Below, piece after piece: positions 1 to 5,996 of a DNA stretch of 7,365 nucleotides. The stretch's first letter is position 1, and each line of letters begins with the position of its first letter. Origin of the DNA: an uncultured Anaerolineae bacterium (lineage in GTDB: Bacteria > Chloroflexota > Anaerolineae > B4-G1 > DUEL01); NCBI GenBank assembly GCA_937942115.1, contig CALDFY010000129.1:1-7365 (forward strand), written 5' to 3'. The translations under genes and the position numbers were made by a program. The notes beneath the pieces are model-generated. The model saw only the letters and a program-made list of their open reading frames with translations, searched no databases and was not told the DNA's origin.

Positions 1-1104
1 CACATAACCGACGATGCCCACTCGGCCCACGGCCAGCCGGTGGCCCCGGGCCAGCATGCGCCGGCCGCCCTCCGAAGAGGCGGCCCGCAGGACGGCGTAC
101 TCTCCCGCCTCATCTACCAGGAAGATGCCCGCGTGGTAGAAACCGAAGCGGTCGGAGATGAGGCGGACGGTTTCGTCCAGCAAGGTATCCAGGTCACGGA
201 TTTCGGCGGCGTGGCGGGCGACAATGGCCGCCGCCTCCAGTTGGGATGTGCGGCGGGTCAGTTCAGCCGTGCGCTGGGCCACCAGCCGCTCCAGGCCGGT
301 ATACAGTTGTTGGAGTTCGGCGGCCATCTCGTTGAACGTCCGGGCCAGGAAGCGGAACTCCTCCAGGCCCCGAACGGGAACCCGCTCCTCCAGGCGTCCT
401 TCGGCTAATCGCCGGGCGGAAGCGGAGAGAGTATGGATCCCGCCTATCACGCCCCGCAGCGCCACCACCGCCGCGAAAGCCGCCGCCAGGATGACCGCTA
501 CCGTCACCAATGGAGCGATGAGAACCAGTCGCCGTGCCGCCAATTGGGCCTCCGCCATAGCCTTCTGGTAGCGCGCCCTGGCCAGCGCAACCATAGCGGC
601 AGTATCCTGCTCCACCAGGCGGTGGTTCACATCCAGTTGGGCCAGCAGGTAGCGGGCCCACGTCCGGTCATTGGCTTCCACGGCTTGGAGAATCTTCCGG
701 ACGACATCCACCACGTTGCCCAGCGTTATCGCCACCGTTTCTGTACGATTCCGAAAATCGCTTCCAACAGGAAATTCCCGGACGTGGGATCGTAGAGCAC
801 CCTGATAACCCTGCAATGTAACCAGATAGGGAGAAACCCGCCGGGTCATTTCCTCCGGGCCGCTGCCTCGGTTCATCTCCTCCCGCACCACCAAGACCAG
901 TTCGGTCGTCTGATGGGCCGTAGTCAGCACCGTCTCTGTAAATGTGGTGGCTTTCTGCATCTCAATAACAGCATCCCGGATGCGCAGCACCTGCCAGAGC
1001 CCAAAGGCGCCACCGACCAACGCGATGACCATCACGAAGAGCGCCAGGCCGGCCAGCCGACCGCCGATTGTATTCAGAAACCGTCGGAAAGAAGACCGTT
1101 CCAT
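1..1104 (-). CDS. Two-TM HAMP-GAF membrane receptor (3' end outside window)
   Basis: This is an open frame of 368 codons that runs off the left edge, so the C-terminus and any output domain are unseen. The product starts MERSSFRRFLNTIGGRLAG. A first membrane segment lies at about residues 16-37. A mostly helical region of about 150 residues follows (38-190) and should lie outside the membrane as the sensing part. A second membrane segment is at about 192-215. A HAMP linker follows (about 216-268, with RLAEGRLEERVPV and the FNEMAAEL helix), then a coiled coil (262-300). A GAF domain begins near 303 (RFGFYHAGIFLVDE) and is cut at 368. The start at 1104 has a good Shine-Dalgarno and lies 18 nt after the stop of the nuclease-like gene, so it is probably the fifth gene of the operon. 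The family role is signal relay from membrane to cytoplasm; the ligand is unknown. The missing part could be more GAF units, a histidine kinase or a GGDEF domain. Confidence 0.93.
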   Translation of the reverse strand, partial: MERSSFRRFLNTIGGRLAGLALFVMVIALVGGAFGLWQVLRIRDAVIEMQKATTFTETVLTTAHQTTELVLVVREEMNRGSGPEEMTRRVSPYLVTLQGYQGALRSHVREFPVGSDFRNRTETVAITLGNVVDVVRKILQAVEANDRTWARYLLAQLDVNHRLVEQDTAAMVALARARYQKAMAEAQLAARRLVLIAPLVTVAVILAAAFAAVVALRGVIGGIHTLSASARRLAEGRLEERVPVRGLEEFRFLARTFNEMAAELQQLYTGLERLVAQRTAELTRRTSQLEAAAIVARHAAEIRDLDTLLDETVRLISDRFGFYHAGIFLVDEAGEYAVLRAASSEGGRRMLARGHRLAVGRVGIVGYV

Positions 1105-1110
1105 CGCCGT

Positions 1111-1117
1111 TCACCTC
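1111..1117 (-). promoter_or_regulatory. Shine-Dalgarno for the HAMP-GAF receptor starting at 1104
   Basis: On the minus strand the sequence reads GAGGTGA, then six bases, then ATG. It supports the start at 1104. The site lies in the 18-nt gap after the preceding stop codon, so ribosomes leaving the nuclease-like gene could reload here. Confidence 0.7.
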
Positions 1118-1122
1118 ACCCG

Positions 1123-2031
1123 CTACAAGGGGACCTCGTCGGCGTACGTGTAGACCTCAATCCCCAGTTGACGGGCCACCCGAAGGGCCCGCTCCTCCAC
1201 CATCGGCGAAATCACAATTTTCCGGTCGGCTCGCCGCCCCTCCTGGCGCTCGTAGAAATGAACCTTGCGGTCAAAAGTGTACATGTCTGAACGGCTCATA
1301 GAAGACTTGATCTCACAGATGATGAGCGTGCTATCCTGAACGATAAGGTCCAGTTCCACCTGGTCCGGGTGTCCGAACACCTCGCCGGTGTGGTCGTACG
1401 CCTGATACCGAAAAACCCGGACGCCGAAACTCTCCTCCAGGATGGCCTGGATGCCGTTTCGGAAAGCGGATTCGGCGAAGATGCCCCAGCGGGCGCCGAT
1501 GGCTGTGATGCCGGTATCTATCCGCTGGGTCAGGCGGCGGATCTGTTCCTGATTCTCCTCCCAGCGGCGATTCCATTCGGCCTGAGTCTCCTCCCAGCGA
1601 CGGTTCCATTCGGCCCAGCGCCGCTCCGATTCCTCCCAGCGCCGATCCCATTCCGCCCGCTGCTCCTCCCAGCGCCGCTCCGATTCCTCCCAGCGCCGAT
1701 CCCATTCCGCCCGCTGCTCCTCCCAGCGCCGCTCCCATTCGGCCCAGCGCCGCTCCGATTCGGCCCGCTGCTCCTCCCAGCGCCGCTCCCACTCAGCCCA
1801 GCGCCGCTCCGATTCGGCCCGTTGCTCCTCCCAGCGGCGGTTCCACTCCTCCCGGTCCCGACGCAGTTCGGCCAGCATCTCCTCAAAGCGGCCCTCCGTC
1901 TGGGCCCGGTCGGCAAAGCGCTCCCCCGCAATCTCCAGCACCCATGCCCGGATCTCCGGGTCGCTCCGGACCAGTTCCGGCAACTCCTGACGGATCAGGG
2001 TGATAATGTCCCGCTCTACTTCAACCGCCAT
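1123..2031 (-). CDS. DUF3782-like coiled-coil PD-(D/E)XK nuclease-superfamily protein
   Basis: The product is 302 residues from the start at 2031 (MAVEVERDI). It has three parts. A helical head at 1-60 is rich in acidic and basic residues. A tandem-repeat helical rod at about 63-160 carries 11 RRW motifs. A C-terminal domain spans about 175-302. The C-terminal domain has the PD-(D/E)XK pattern: a glutamate in the first helix (GIFAESAF, E187), VELDLIV (E226, D228) and IICEIKSS (E240, K242), followed by SMSRSDMYTFDRKVHFY and IVISP. This resembles the DUF3782 family of coiled-coil proteins common in Chloroflexota and cyanobacteria; their function is not established. The catalytic residues look intact, so nuclease activity is plausible but unproven. 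No signal peptide or membrane segment is present. The frame stays open up to 2199, but the extra N-terminal part is an unrelated Pro/Gly-rich reading inside the upstream gene. The start at 2037 (two residues longer) is the alternative. The gene overlaps the upstream stop by 11 nt. Confidence 0.9.
   Translation of the reverse strand: MAVEVERDIITLIRQELPELVRSDPEIRAWVLEIAGERFADRAQTEGRFEEMLAELRRDREEWNRRWEEQRAESERRWAEWERRWEEQRAESERRWAEWERRWEEQRAEWDRRWEESERRWEEQRAEWDRRWEESERRWAEWNRRWEETQAEWNRRWEENQEQIRRLTQRIDTGITAIGARWGIFAESAFRNGIQAILEESFGVRVFRYQAYDHTGEVFGHPDQVELDLIVQDSTLIICEIKSSMSRSDMYTFDRKVHFYERQEGRRADRKIVISPMVEERALRVARQLGIEVYTYADEVPL
1552..1845 (-). repeat. Coding tandem repeat: 18-residue (11+7) Trp-rich helical units
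   Basis: This block encodes residues 63-160 of the nuclease-like protein. RRW recurs at residues 65, 76, 83, 94, 101, 112, 119, 130, 137, 144 and 155, giving spacings of 11,7,11,7,11,7,11,7,7,11. Typical units are RRWEEQRAESE (11) and RRWAEWE or RRWEESE (7). The 98 residues contain 18 tryptophans. There are no prolines or glycines, so one continuous helix is expected. Confidence 0.92.
1614..1735 (-). repeat. Perfect 54-bp direct repeat within the coiled-coil coding region
   Basis: Positions 1614-1681 and 1668-1735 are identical when shifted by 54 bp, giving about 2.3 perfect copies. A second pair of 54-bp units, 1732-1785 and 1786-1839, differs at four positions. The period equals 18 codons, so copy-number change by slippage or recombination would keep the frame. 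Confidence 0.93.
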
Positions 2032-4318
2032 AGCCATCCCCCCGGTGCAACTGGATGATGCCCTCGGCGGCCCGGAAGGCCCGCCCCAGTTCCCGAACTG
2101 CGGTGCGCAGGATGGTTTCCACATCGGTGGAGGCACGGACGCGGGCGGAGACCTCGGCGCGAATGCGCTCCCAATCGGCCCGGCGCCGGGTCTCCTCAAA
2201 GAGGCGCATCCGCTCCAGGGCCACCGCCGCCTGGTCGGCCAGCGTCCGGTAGAGGCGGACTTCCCGGTCTGTGAAGGGATAAGGCCCGGAGAGGGATTCC
2301 ACCATCAACCATCCCAGGAGCTGCTCGCCGGCCAGCAGGGGGACACCCAGGACAGCCCGAACCCCCAGGACGTTCAGGAACACATACCGGGATGTCTCAT
2401 CCACATCGGGGTATGTGGCCACATCCGGAATGACGACCGGTTCGGTAGCCTGCCGGGCAATGAAGGGAATCTGGGCCACACTCCAGCGACGGCCCAGCGA
2501 GGGGGACCGTTCTTTCCCGCGCTCCCAGGCGGCCACCACATCTACCGCCGGGTCCTCTGGTGGGCTCTGAGGATCCAGAATCGCCAGCACACAGCGGCCA
2601 ATCTCCGGTGCCACGACATAGTCCACAAAGGCGCGAAGGACTCCATCGGGCGTGGTAGCCGTGCTGATGGCCTGGCTCGCCCGGTAGAGGGCCTCCATCT
2701 CCGCCAGCGTCCGCCGGGTCTCCTGGAAGAGGCGGGCGCTCTCCAGCGCCAGGGCGGCTTGCTCGGCCACCGCCTGGGCCAGGGCAACGTCCTCCTCGGT
2801 GGGAGGTCGACCGGAAAGGGCCAGCGCCACCCGCCCGATGGTCTCGCCCGTAGCCAGTTGCAGGGGGACCGTGAAGGCGGACGAAATCCCCTCAGGGGGA
2901 GAGGCCTGTTCCCTGGGCCTCACCTCCACACCGTCGTAAACGTACCCCCAGCCAGGCCGCTCGGAAGCCATCCGACCCCACTCCTGGCGGGCGTACTCCC
3001 GGCTGAGGGCCTCCACTTCGCGCAGGCGGTCCTGAACCTCCGATAGCAGGCGGGCGTTCTCAATGGCCAGGGCGATCTGGTCGGCCATCGTCTGCAGAAC
3101 GGCCACATCCTCATCGGTAAAGGCCTCCGGCTCCACGGACTGGACATCCAGGACGCCGATGACCTGCTCCCCCACCTTTAGCGGCAATGCCATCTCCGAA
3201 CGGGTATGGGGGAGGTCGGGGTTGCTCAAGAAGACCGCATCCGCGCCCACATCCAGCGCGATGCGGGGCTTCCCCGTCCCCGCCACGGTGCCGACGATTC
3301 CCGTCTCTCCGACCGCCAGGCGGTGGCCCCGGGCCAGCATGCGCTGGCCGCCCTCCGACGAGGCGGCCCGCAGAACGGCGTATTCTCCCACCTCATCCAC
3401 CAGAAAGATGCCGGCGTGGTAGAAGCCAAACCGCTCCGAGATGAGGCGGACGGTCTCGTTGAGAAGAGTATCCAGGTCGCGGAATTCGGCGGCGCGGCGG
3501 GCGACGGTGGCCGCCGCCTCCAGTTGGGATGTGCGGCGGGCCAGGTCGCGGTTGGCCTGCTGCAAGCGGAGGGAGGTCTCTGCCAGTTCGCGGGTCCGCT
3601 CCTCCACCCGTTTCTCCAACTCCCGGGTTAACTCCCGCAGGGGGTTAAAGAGCTGCCGGTTCAGCACCGCGTAGGACATGAGCGTCACCACGACCAGGGT
3701 CGTCACGCTCAGGGACGGAAAGTTCACCTCAACCACGGAAAAGACCAATGCGGAGATGAGCAGCACCGTGAACGCGACCATCAGGGAGTAGTCCTGGACT
3801 CGCCGCCGCTCCTGCCAGAGGAGAACCAGGGCCAGGATCGGACCGACCACCTGGGGAAGAGCGAGCACGAAACTGAGCGGTGTACGGTTCCAGGAAATCG
3901 TTCCGGAGGGAGTAATACGAACGTTATAAACGAGCTGATGGCGGAAAAGAGGGATAGCGAGGAAACCGATACCGACCACCCCCAGGAGGCTGACCCATTG
4001 GGGCCAGCGGGCCCTCGTCTCCGTATACGCCGCGCTGAAGGCCAGCATCAACGGAGCAATCAGGAGAAACGCCAGCGAGGAGATTTCCATCCAGAACTGC
4101 TGGATGGGTCCTGCCTGCCAGACCCGCCAGAGGGAGATGCGCAAAAGGACCCCTGTGCCCGACCACAGAGCGAAAGTCAGCAGCAGCAGGGCAAAAAGCA
4201 GGTTCACCCGCCGACGGACACCCGCGCCCAGCACGAGCGGGATCAGGCCGACGGAGATGATGGCCACTGCCCCGTAGGCAATCAGGTCAATCCAGAACGT
4301 ACTCATCTGGGCGCTCAT
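2021..4318 (-). CDS. Seven-TM receptor with three GAF units and no output domain
   Basis: The product has 765 residues from the ATG at 4318, which overlaps the upstream stop as ATGA and has a strong AGGAGGT site. The 2021-4591 frame is longer only because it stays open through the upstream gene. Seven hydrophobic segments (about 11-31, 38-60, 75-97, 106-125, 148-168, 177-197, 203-219) resemble the 7TM input region of some histidine kinases. A charged coiled coil follows (about 224-268). GAF1 spans about 283-420 (RFGFYHAGIFLVDE, HTRSEMALPL, DVQSVEPEAF, ADQIALAIENARLL). A shortened GAF-like unit spans about 435-530 and starts with REYARQEWGRM and GYVYDGVEV. GAF3 spans about 556-702. A 45-residue tail segment (713-757) precedes the stop. 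No HisKA/HATPase, GGDEF, EAL or PP2C motif is present. It is probably a membrane signal receptor acting through a partner; the ligand is unknown. Confidence 0.94.
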   Translation of the reverse strand: MSAQMSTFWIDLIAYGAVAIISVGLIPLVLGAGVRRRVNLLFALLLLTFALWSGTGVLLRISLWRVWQAGPIQQFWMEISSLAFLLIAPLMLAFSAAYTETRARWPQWVSLLGVVGIGFLAIPLFRHQLVYNVRITPSGTISWNRTPLSFVLALPQVVGPILALVLLWQERRRVQDYSLMVAFTVLLISALVFSVVEVNFPSLSVTTLVVVTLMSYAVLNRQLFNPLRELTRELEKRVEERTRELAETSLRLQQANRDLARRTSQLEAAATVARRAAEFRDLDTLLNETVRLISERFGFYHAGIFLVDEVGEYAVLRAASSEGGQRMLARGHRLAVGETGIVGTVAGTGKPRIALDVGADAVFLSNPDLPHTRSEMALPLKVGEQVIGVLDVQSVEPEAFTDEDVAVLQTMADQIALAIENARLLSEVQDRLREVEALSREYARQEWGRMASERPGWGYVYDGVEVRPREQASPPEGISSAFTVPLQLATGETIGRVALALSGRPPTEEDVALAQAVAEQAALALESARLFQETRRTLAEMEALYRASQAISTATTPDGVLRAFVDYVVAPEIGRCVLAILDPQSPPEDPAVDVVAAWERGKERSPSLGRRWSVAQIPFIARQATEPVVIPDVATYPDVDETSRYVFLNVLGVRAVLGVPLLAGEQLLGWLMVESLSGPYPFTDREVRLYRTLADQAAVALERMRLFEETRRRADWERIRAEVSARVRASTDVETILRTAVRELGRAFRAAEGIIQLHRGDGYGG
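2038..2043 (-). promoter_or_regulatory. G-run acting as probable ribosome binding site for the start at 2031
   Basis: On the minus strand a run of six G lies six bases before the ATG at 2031, but directly abuts the ATG at 2037. The spacing favours 2031 as the start of the nuclease-like protein. The site lies inside the 3' end of the upstream GAF gene. It is a weak Shine-Dalgarno, so translation probably relies on coupling to the upstream gene. Confidence 0.5.
3284..3541 (-). repeat. GAF-coding segment duplicated at 1-258
   Basis: This segment encodes residues 260-345 of the 7TM receptor. It aligns without gaps to 1-258, which encodes residues 283-368 of the HAMP-GAF receptor. Counting by hand gives 219 of 258 identical bases (about 85%) and 75 of 86 identical residues. 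The match covers the end of the coiled coil and the start of the GAF domain, and runs to the window edge in the second gene. The HAMP and membrane parts are not shared. Confidence 0.9.
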
Positions 4319-5961
4319 CCGACGACCTCCTGAAGGCCCGCTCCTCCTTGTGCCGGCCCGGTGACCTCCACCACGGCCCATGAGGCTCGCAGCGCCCGCC
4401 CCAGTTCCCGGACGGTGGCCTTGAGAACCATGTCCGGGTCCAGGGAGGCCCGTAACCGGGTGGAGATTTCGGCGACCAGCCGCTCCCGGGCGGCCCGGCG
4501 CTGGGCCTCCTCCAGCAGGCGGGCGTTCTCCACCGCCAGCGCCAGCCGTTCCGCCACCGTCTCGGCAGCCGCAATCTCCTCCGGACGCCACCGGCCCGCC
4601 TCCCGCTCCCGGTGGAACCCCAGCACGCCGACCGCAATACCCCGCAGTTTCACCGGCACGGCCAGCAGGTACCGGGAATCCTCCTCGCCCACCGCGACCG
4701 AGCCAGAGGCGCGGGCCTGCTCAAAGAGGCCCTGCCAGACCCCCTCCGGAACCTCCTCCGGCCCCGTCCACAGACGGACGCTCTCCGGAGCCTCCCGGAC
4801 GAACCGCTCCCACGCCTGGGTCGTATATCGGCGGTAGAGGGCCTCCAGTTCCCGCAGGCTGGCCCGGGTTTCGGAAAAGAGGCGGGCGTTCTCCAGGGCC
4901 ACGGCCAGTTGGTCCGCGATTAACTCCAGGACCGCGACCTCCGTCCCATCCATCCGGATTTCGGTGGGGAACCGAACCACCATCACCCCCAACGTCCGCT
5001 CCGGAAGCCGCAGAGGGAGGTCCACCTCGTACAGGCCCCCCCACCACCCGGACCGGACGGCGCGGCTCTGGAGGGCCTCCTGGGCCAGCGGCGACGCGCC
5101 GGGGGGCGTCATATCTACCGGCACAATCTGTCGGCGCTCCACCATCGCCCGGGCGACCAATCCGCCTTCCGGACTTGCGATGTAGAAAATCACCTCCTCC
5201 AGGTCCGTCCATCGGGCCATTTCCTCGGCCACGCGAGAGAGCAGGACGTCCGGCTCCCCCAGTGCGGCGGCCTTCCGGGCAGCGGACGTAGCGGCCTCCA
5301 GCCAGCGGGCCCGCCGTTCCAGTTCCCGGGTCTGGCCCTCCAGCAAAGTGTAGGCCTGCGCCCGTTCCTGGGCCGATCGTTGGGCCGCCCGCATCGCCCC
5401 AATGAGCGAACGGTTGGAAAGCCCTACAACAACCAGCAATCCCGCCAGCAGCATCAGGAAGACGGCGGTGGCAGCAAACCAATCGGTGATGGCCATCGGA
5501 TTTTCCCTGACCACCACCCATTGGGAGAGCCACCCCAGGTAGGCAAACAGCATAAAAGCCAGGTGGATGAGCAAACTGAAGAGGCCCGCCAGTAGCCCCG
5601 TCCGCAGGTCGGAGAGGACCATCGCCAGCAGGGGGAGAATCATCAGGTAGAGGCGCCCATCCCCGACCAGCCCGCCGCGCAGAAAGGCGATGACCGCTAC
5701 GCCGTAGCCCACCAGCAGGAAACCGATGAGCCGGAGCCGGTGGGGAATGCGGCGCAGAACCGCCAGGAGGAACAGAACCCCATAAAGAACGCCGAACAGG
5801 GGCAGCGCCGCTCCCCGCTCCGGATAACGAATGGCCTCCACCCCGGTGGCGATGATGACCGGAGTTGCGGTGACGGTCAGCACGATCAGGAGAACGTTCA
5901 GCGCGCGGGCCTGCCAGGCCTGAAATTCGGTCAACTCACTCTGTCTCCGGGTATCGGGCAT
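4315..5961 (-). CDS. Six-TM receptor with two divergent GAF units
   Basis: The product has 548 residues from the ATG at 5961 (MPDTRRQSELTEFQ), chosen for its AAGGAGG site eight bases upstream. The open frame up to 6183 only overlaps the previous gene. Hydrophobic segments lie at about 20-40, 52-70, 76-95, 103-118, 122-143 and 161-181, giving six TM. A coiled coil follows (about 190-225). The first GAF unit (about 235-360) lacks the FGFYHAGIF motif but keeps the ending ELIADQLAVALENARLF. A second, shortened GAF-like unit (about 375-482) begins with YRRYTTQAWERFVRE and ends AERLALAVENARLLEEA. The C-terminal segment 489-533 matches the tail of the next gene at 22 of 45 residues without gaps. No catalytic output domain is present. 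It is likely a membrane sensor working with its neighbours. The signal and the membrane family could not be named. Confidence 0.93.
   Translation of the reverse strand: MPDTRRQSELTEFQAWQARALNVLLIVLTVTATPVIIATGVEAIRYPERGAALPLFGVLYGVLFLLAVLRRIPHRLRLIGFLLVGYGVAVIAFLRGGLVGDGRLYLMILPLLAMVLSDLRTGLLAGLFSLLIHLAFMLFAYLGWLSQWVVVRENPMAITDWFAATAVFLMLLAGLLVVVGLSNRSLIGAMRAAQRSAQERAQAYTLLEGQTRELERRARWLEAATSAARKAAALGEPDVLLSRVAEEMARWTDLEEVIFYIASPEGGLVARAMVERRQIVPVDMTPPGASPLAQEALQSRAVRSGWWGGLYEVDLPLRLPERTLGVMVVRFPTEIRMDGTEVAVLELIADQLAVALENARLFSETRASLRELEALYRRYTTQAWERFVREAPESVRLWTGPEEVPEGVWQGLFEQARASGSVAVGEEDSRYLLAVPVKLRGIAVGVLGFHREREAGRWRPEEIAAAETVAERLALAVENARLLEEAQRRAARERLVAEISTRLRASLDPDMVLKATVRELGRALRASWAVVEVTGPAQGGAGLQEVVG
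4325..4331 (-). promoter_or_regulatory. Strong Shine-Dalgarno for the 7TM-GAF gene
   Basis: On the minus strand AGGAGGT is followed by six bases and the ATG at 4318. It lies within the last codons of the upstream gene. It settles the start against the much longer open frame, and shows that the two genes are translated in tandem through an ATGA overlap. Confidence 0.88.
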
Positions 5962-5969
5962 CTGATGTG

Positions 5970-5976
5970 CCTCCTT
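5970..5976 (-). promoter_or_regulatory. Shine-Dalgarno for the 6TM-GAF gene
   Basis: On the minus strand AAGGAGG sits eight bases before the ATG at 5961 and directly follows the 20-bp palindrome. A folded hairpin would end right at the first base of this site, so folding could affect ribosome access. Confidence 0.8.
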
Positions 5977-5996
5977 GCACAGGCTGAAGCCTGTGC
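5977..5996. repeat. Perfect 20-bp palindrome in the intergenic gap (REP-like)
   Basis: Minus-strand reading is GCACAGGCT-TC-AGCCTGTGC: two exact 9-nt arms around TC, or a 7-8 bp RNA stem with a 4-6 nt loop. It fills more than half of the 34-nt gap between two receptor genes. Its first base is the G of the upstream TAG stop. No U-tract follows, so it is not a standard intrinsic terminator. I recall similar GCACAGGCTTCAGCCTGTGC-type palindromes as dispersed intergenic repeats in environmental bacterial genomes, but copy number cannot be judged here. Confidence 0.85.

Noticed and set aside
40..408. Plus-strand frames at 40-408 and 3206-3631 that resemble each other
   Set aside because: Their similarity only reflects the duplicated GAF coding segment on the opposite strand.
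1552..1845. Possible CRISPR-like or non-coding tandem array
   Set aside because: Units are contiguous without spacers, have a codon-multiple period, and encode a regular helix in the gene frame.
1369..2058. Plus-strand Pro/Leu-rich repeat frame opposite the coiled-coil repeat
   Set aside because: It is the antisense reading of the 54-bp coding repeat. Repeats with a period divisible by three stay open in several frames; the 11/7 RRW pattern and nuclease domain identify the minus-strand frame as real.
2038..2199. N-terminal extension of the nuclease-like protein up to 2199
   Set aside because: These 56 codons are a Pro/Gly/Ser-rich out-of-frame reading of the 7TM-GAF C-terminus. The helical head starts at 2031.
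2000..3046. Long plus-strand open frame (348 codons) opposite the 7TM-GAF gene
   Set aside because: The composition (Gly/Arg/Pro/His rich) shows no domain, and it lies wholly antisense to a well-supported gene. High GC keeps antisense frames open.
5977..5996. Palindrome as an intrinsic terminator
   Set aside because: The hairpin is followed by AAGGAGG and a gene start, not a T-run, and it sits mid-operon.
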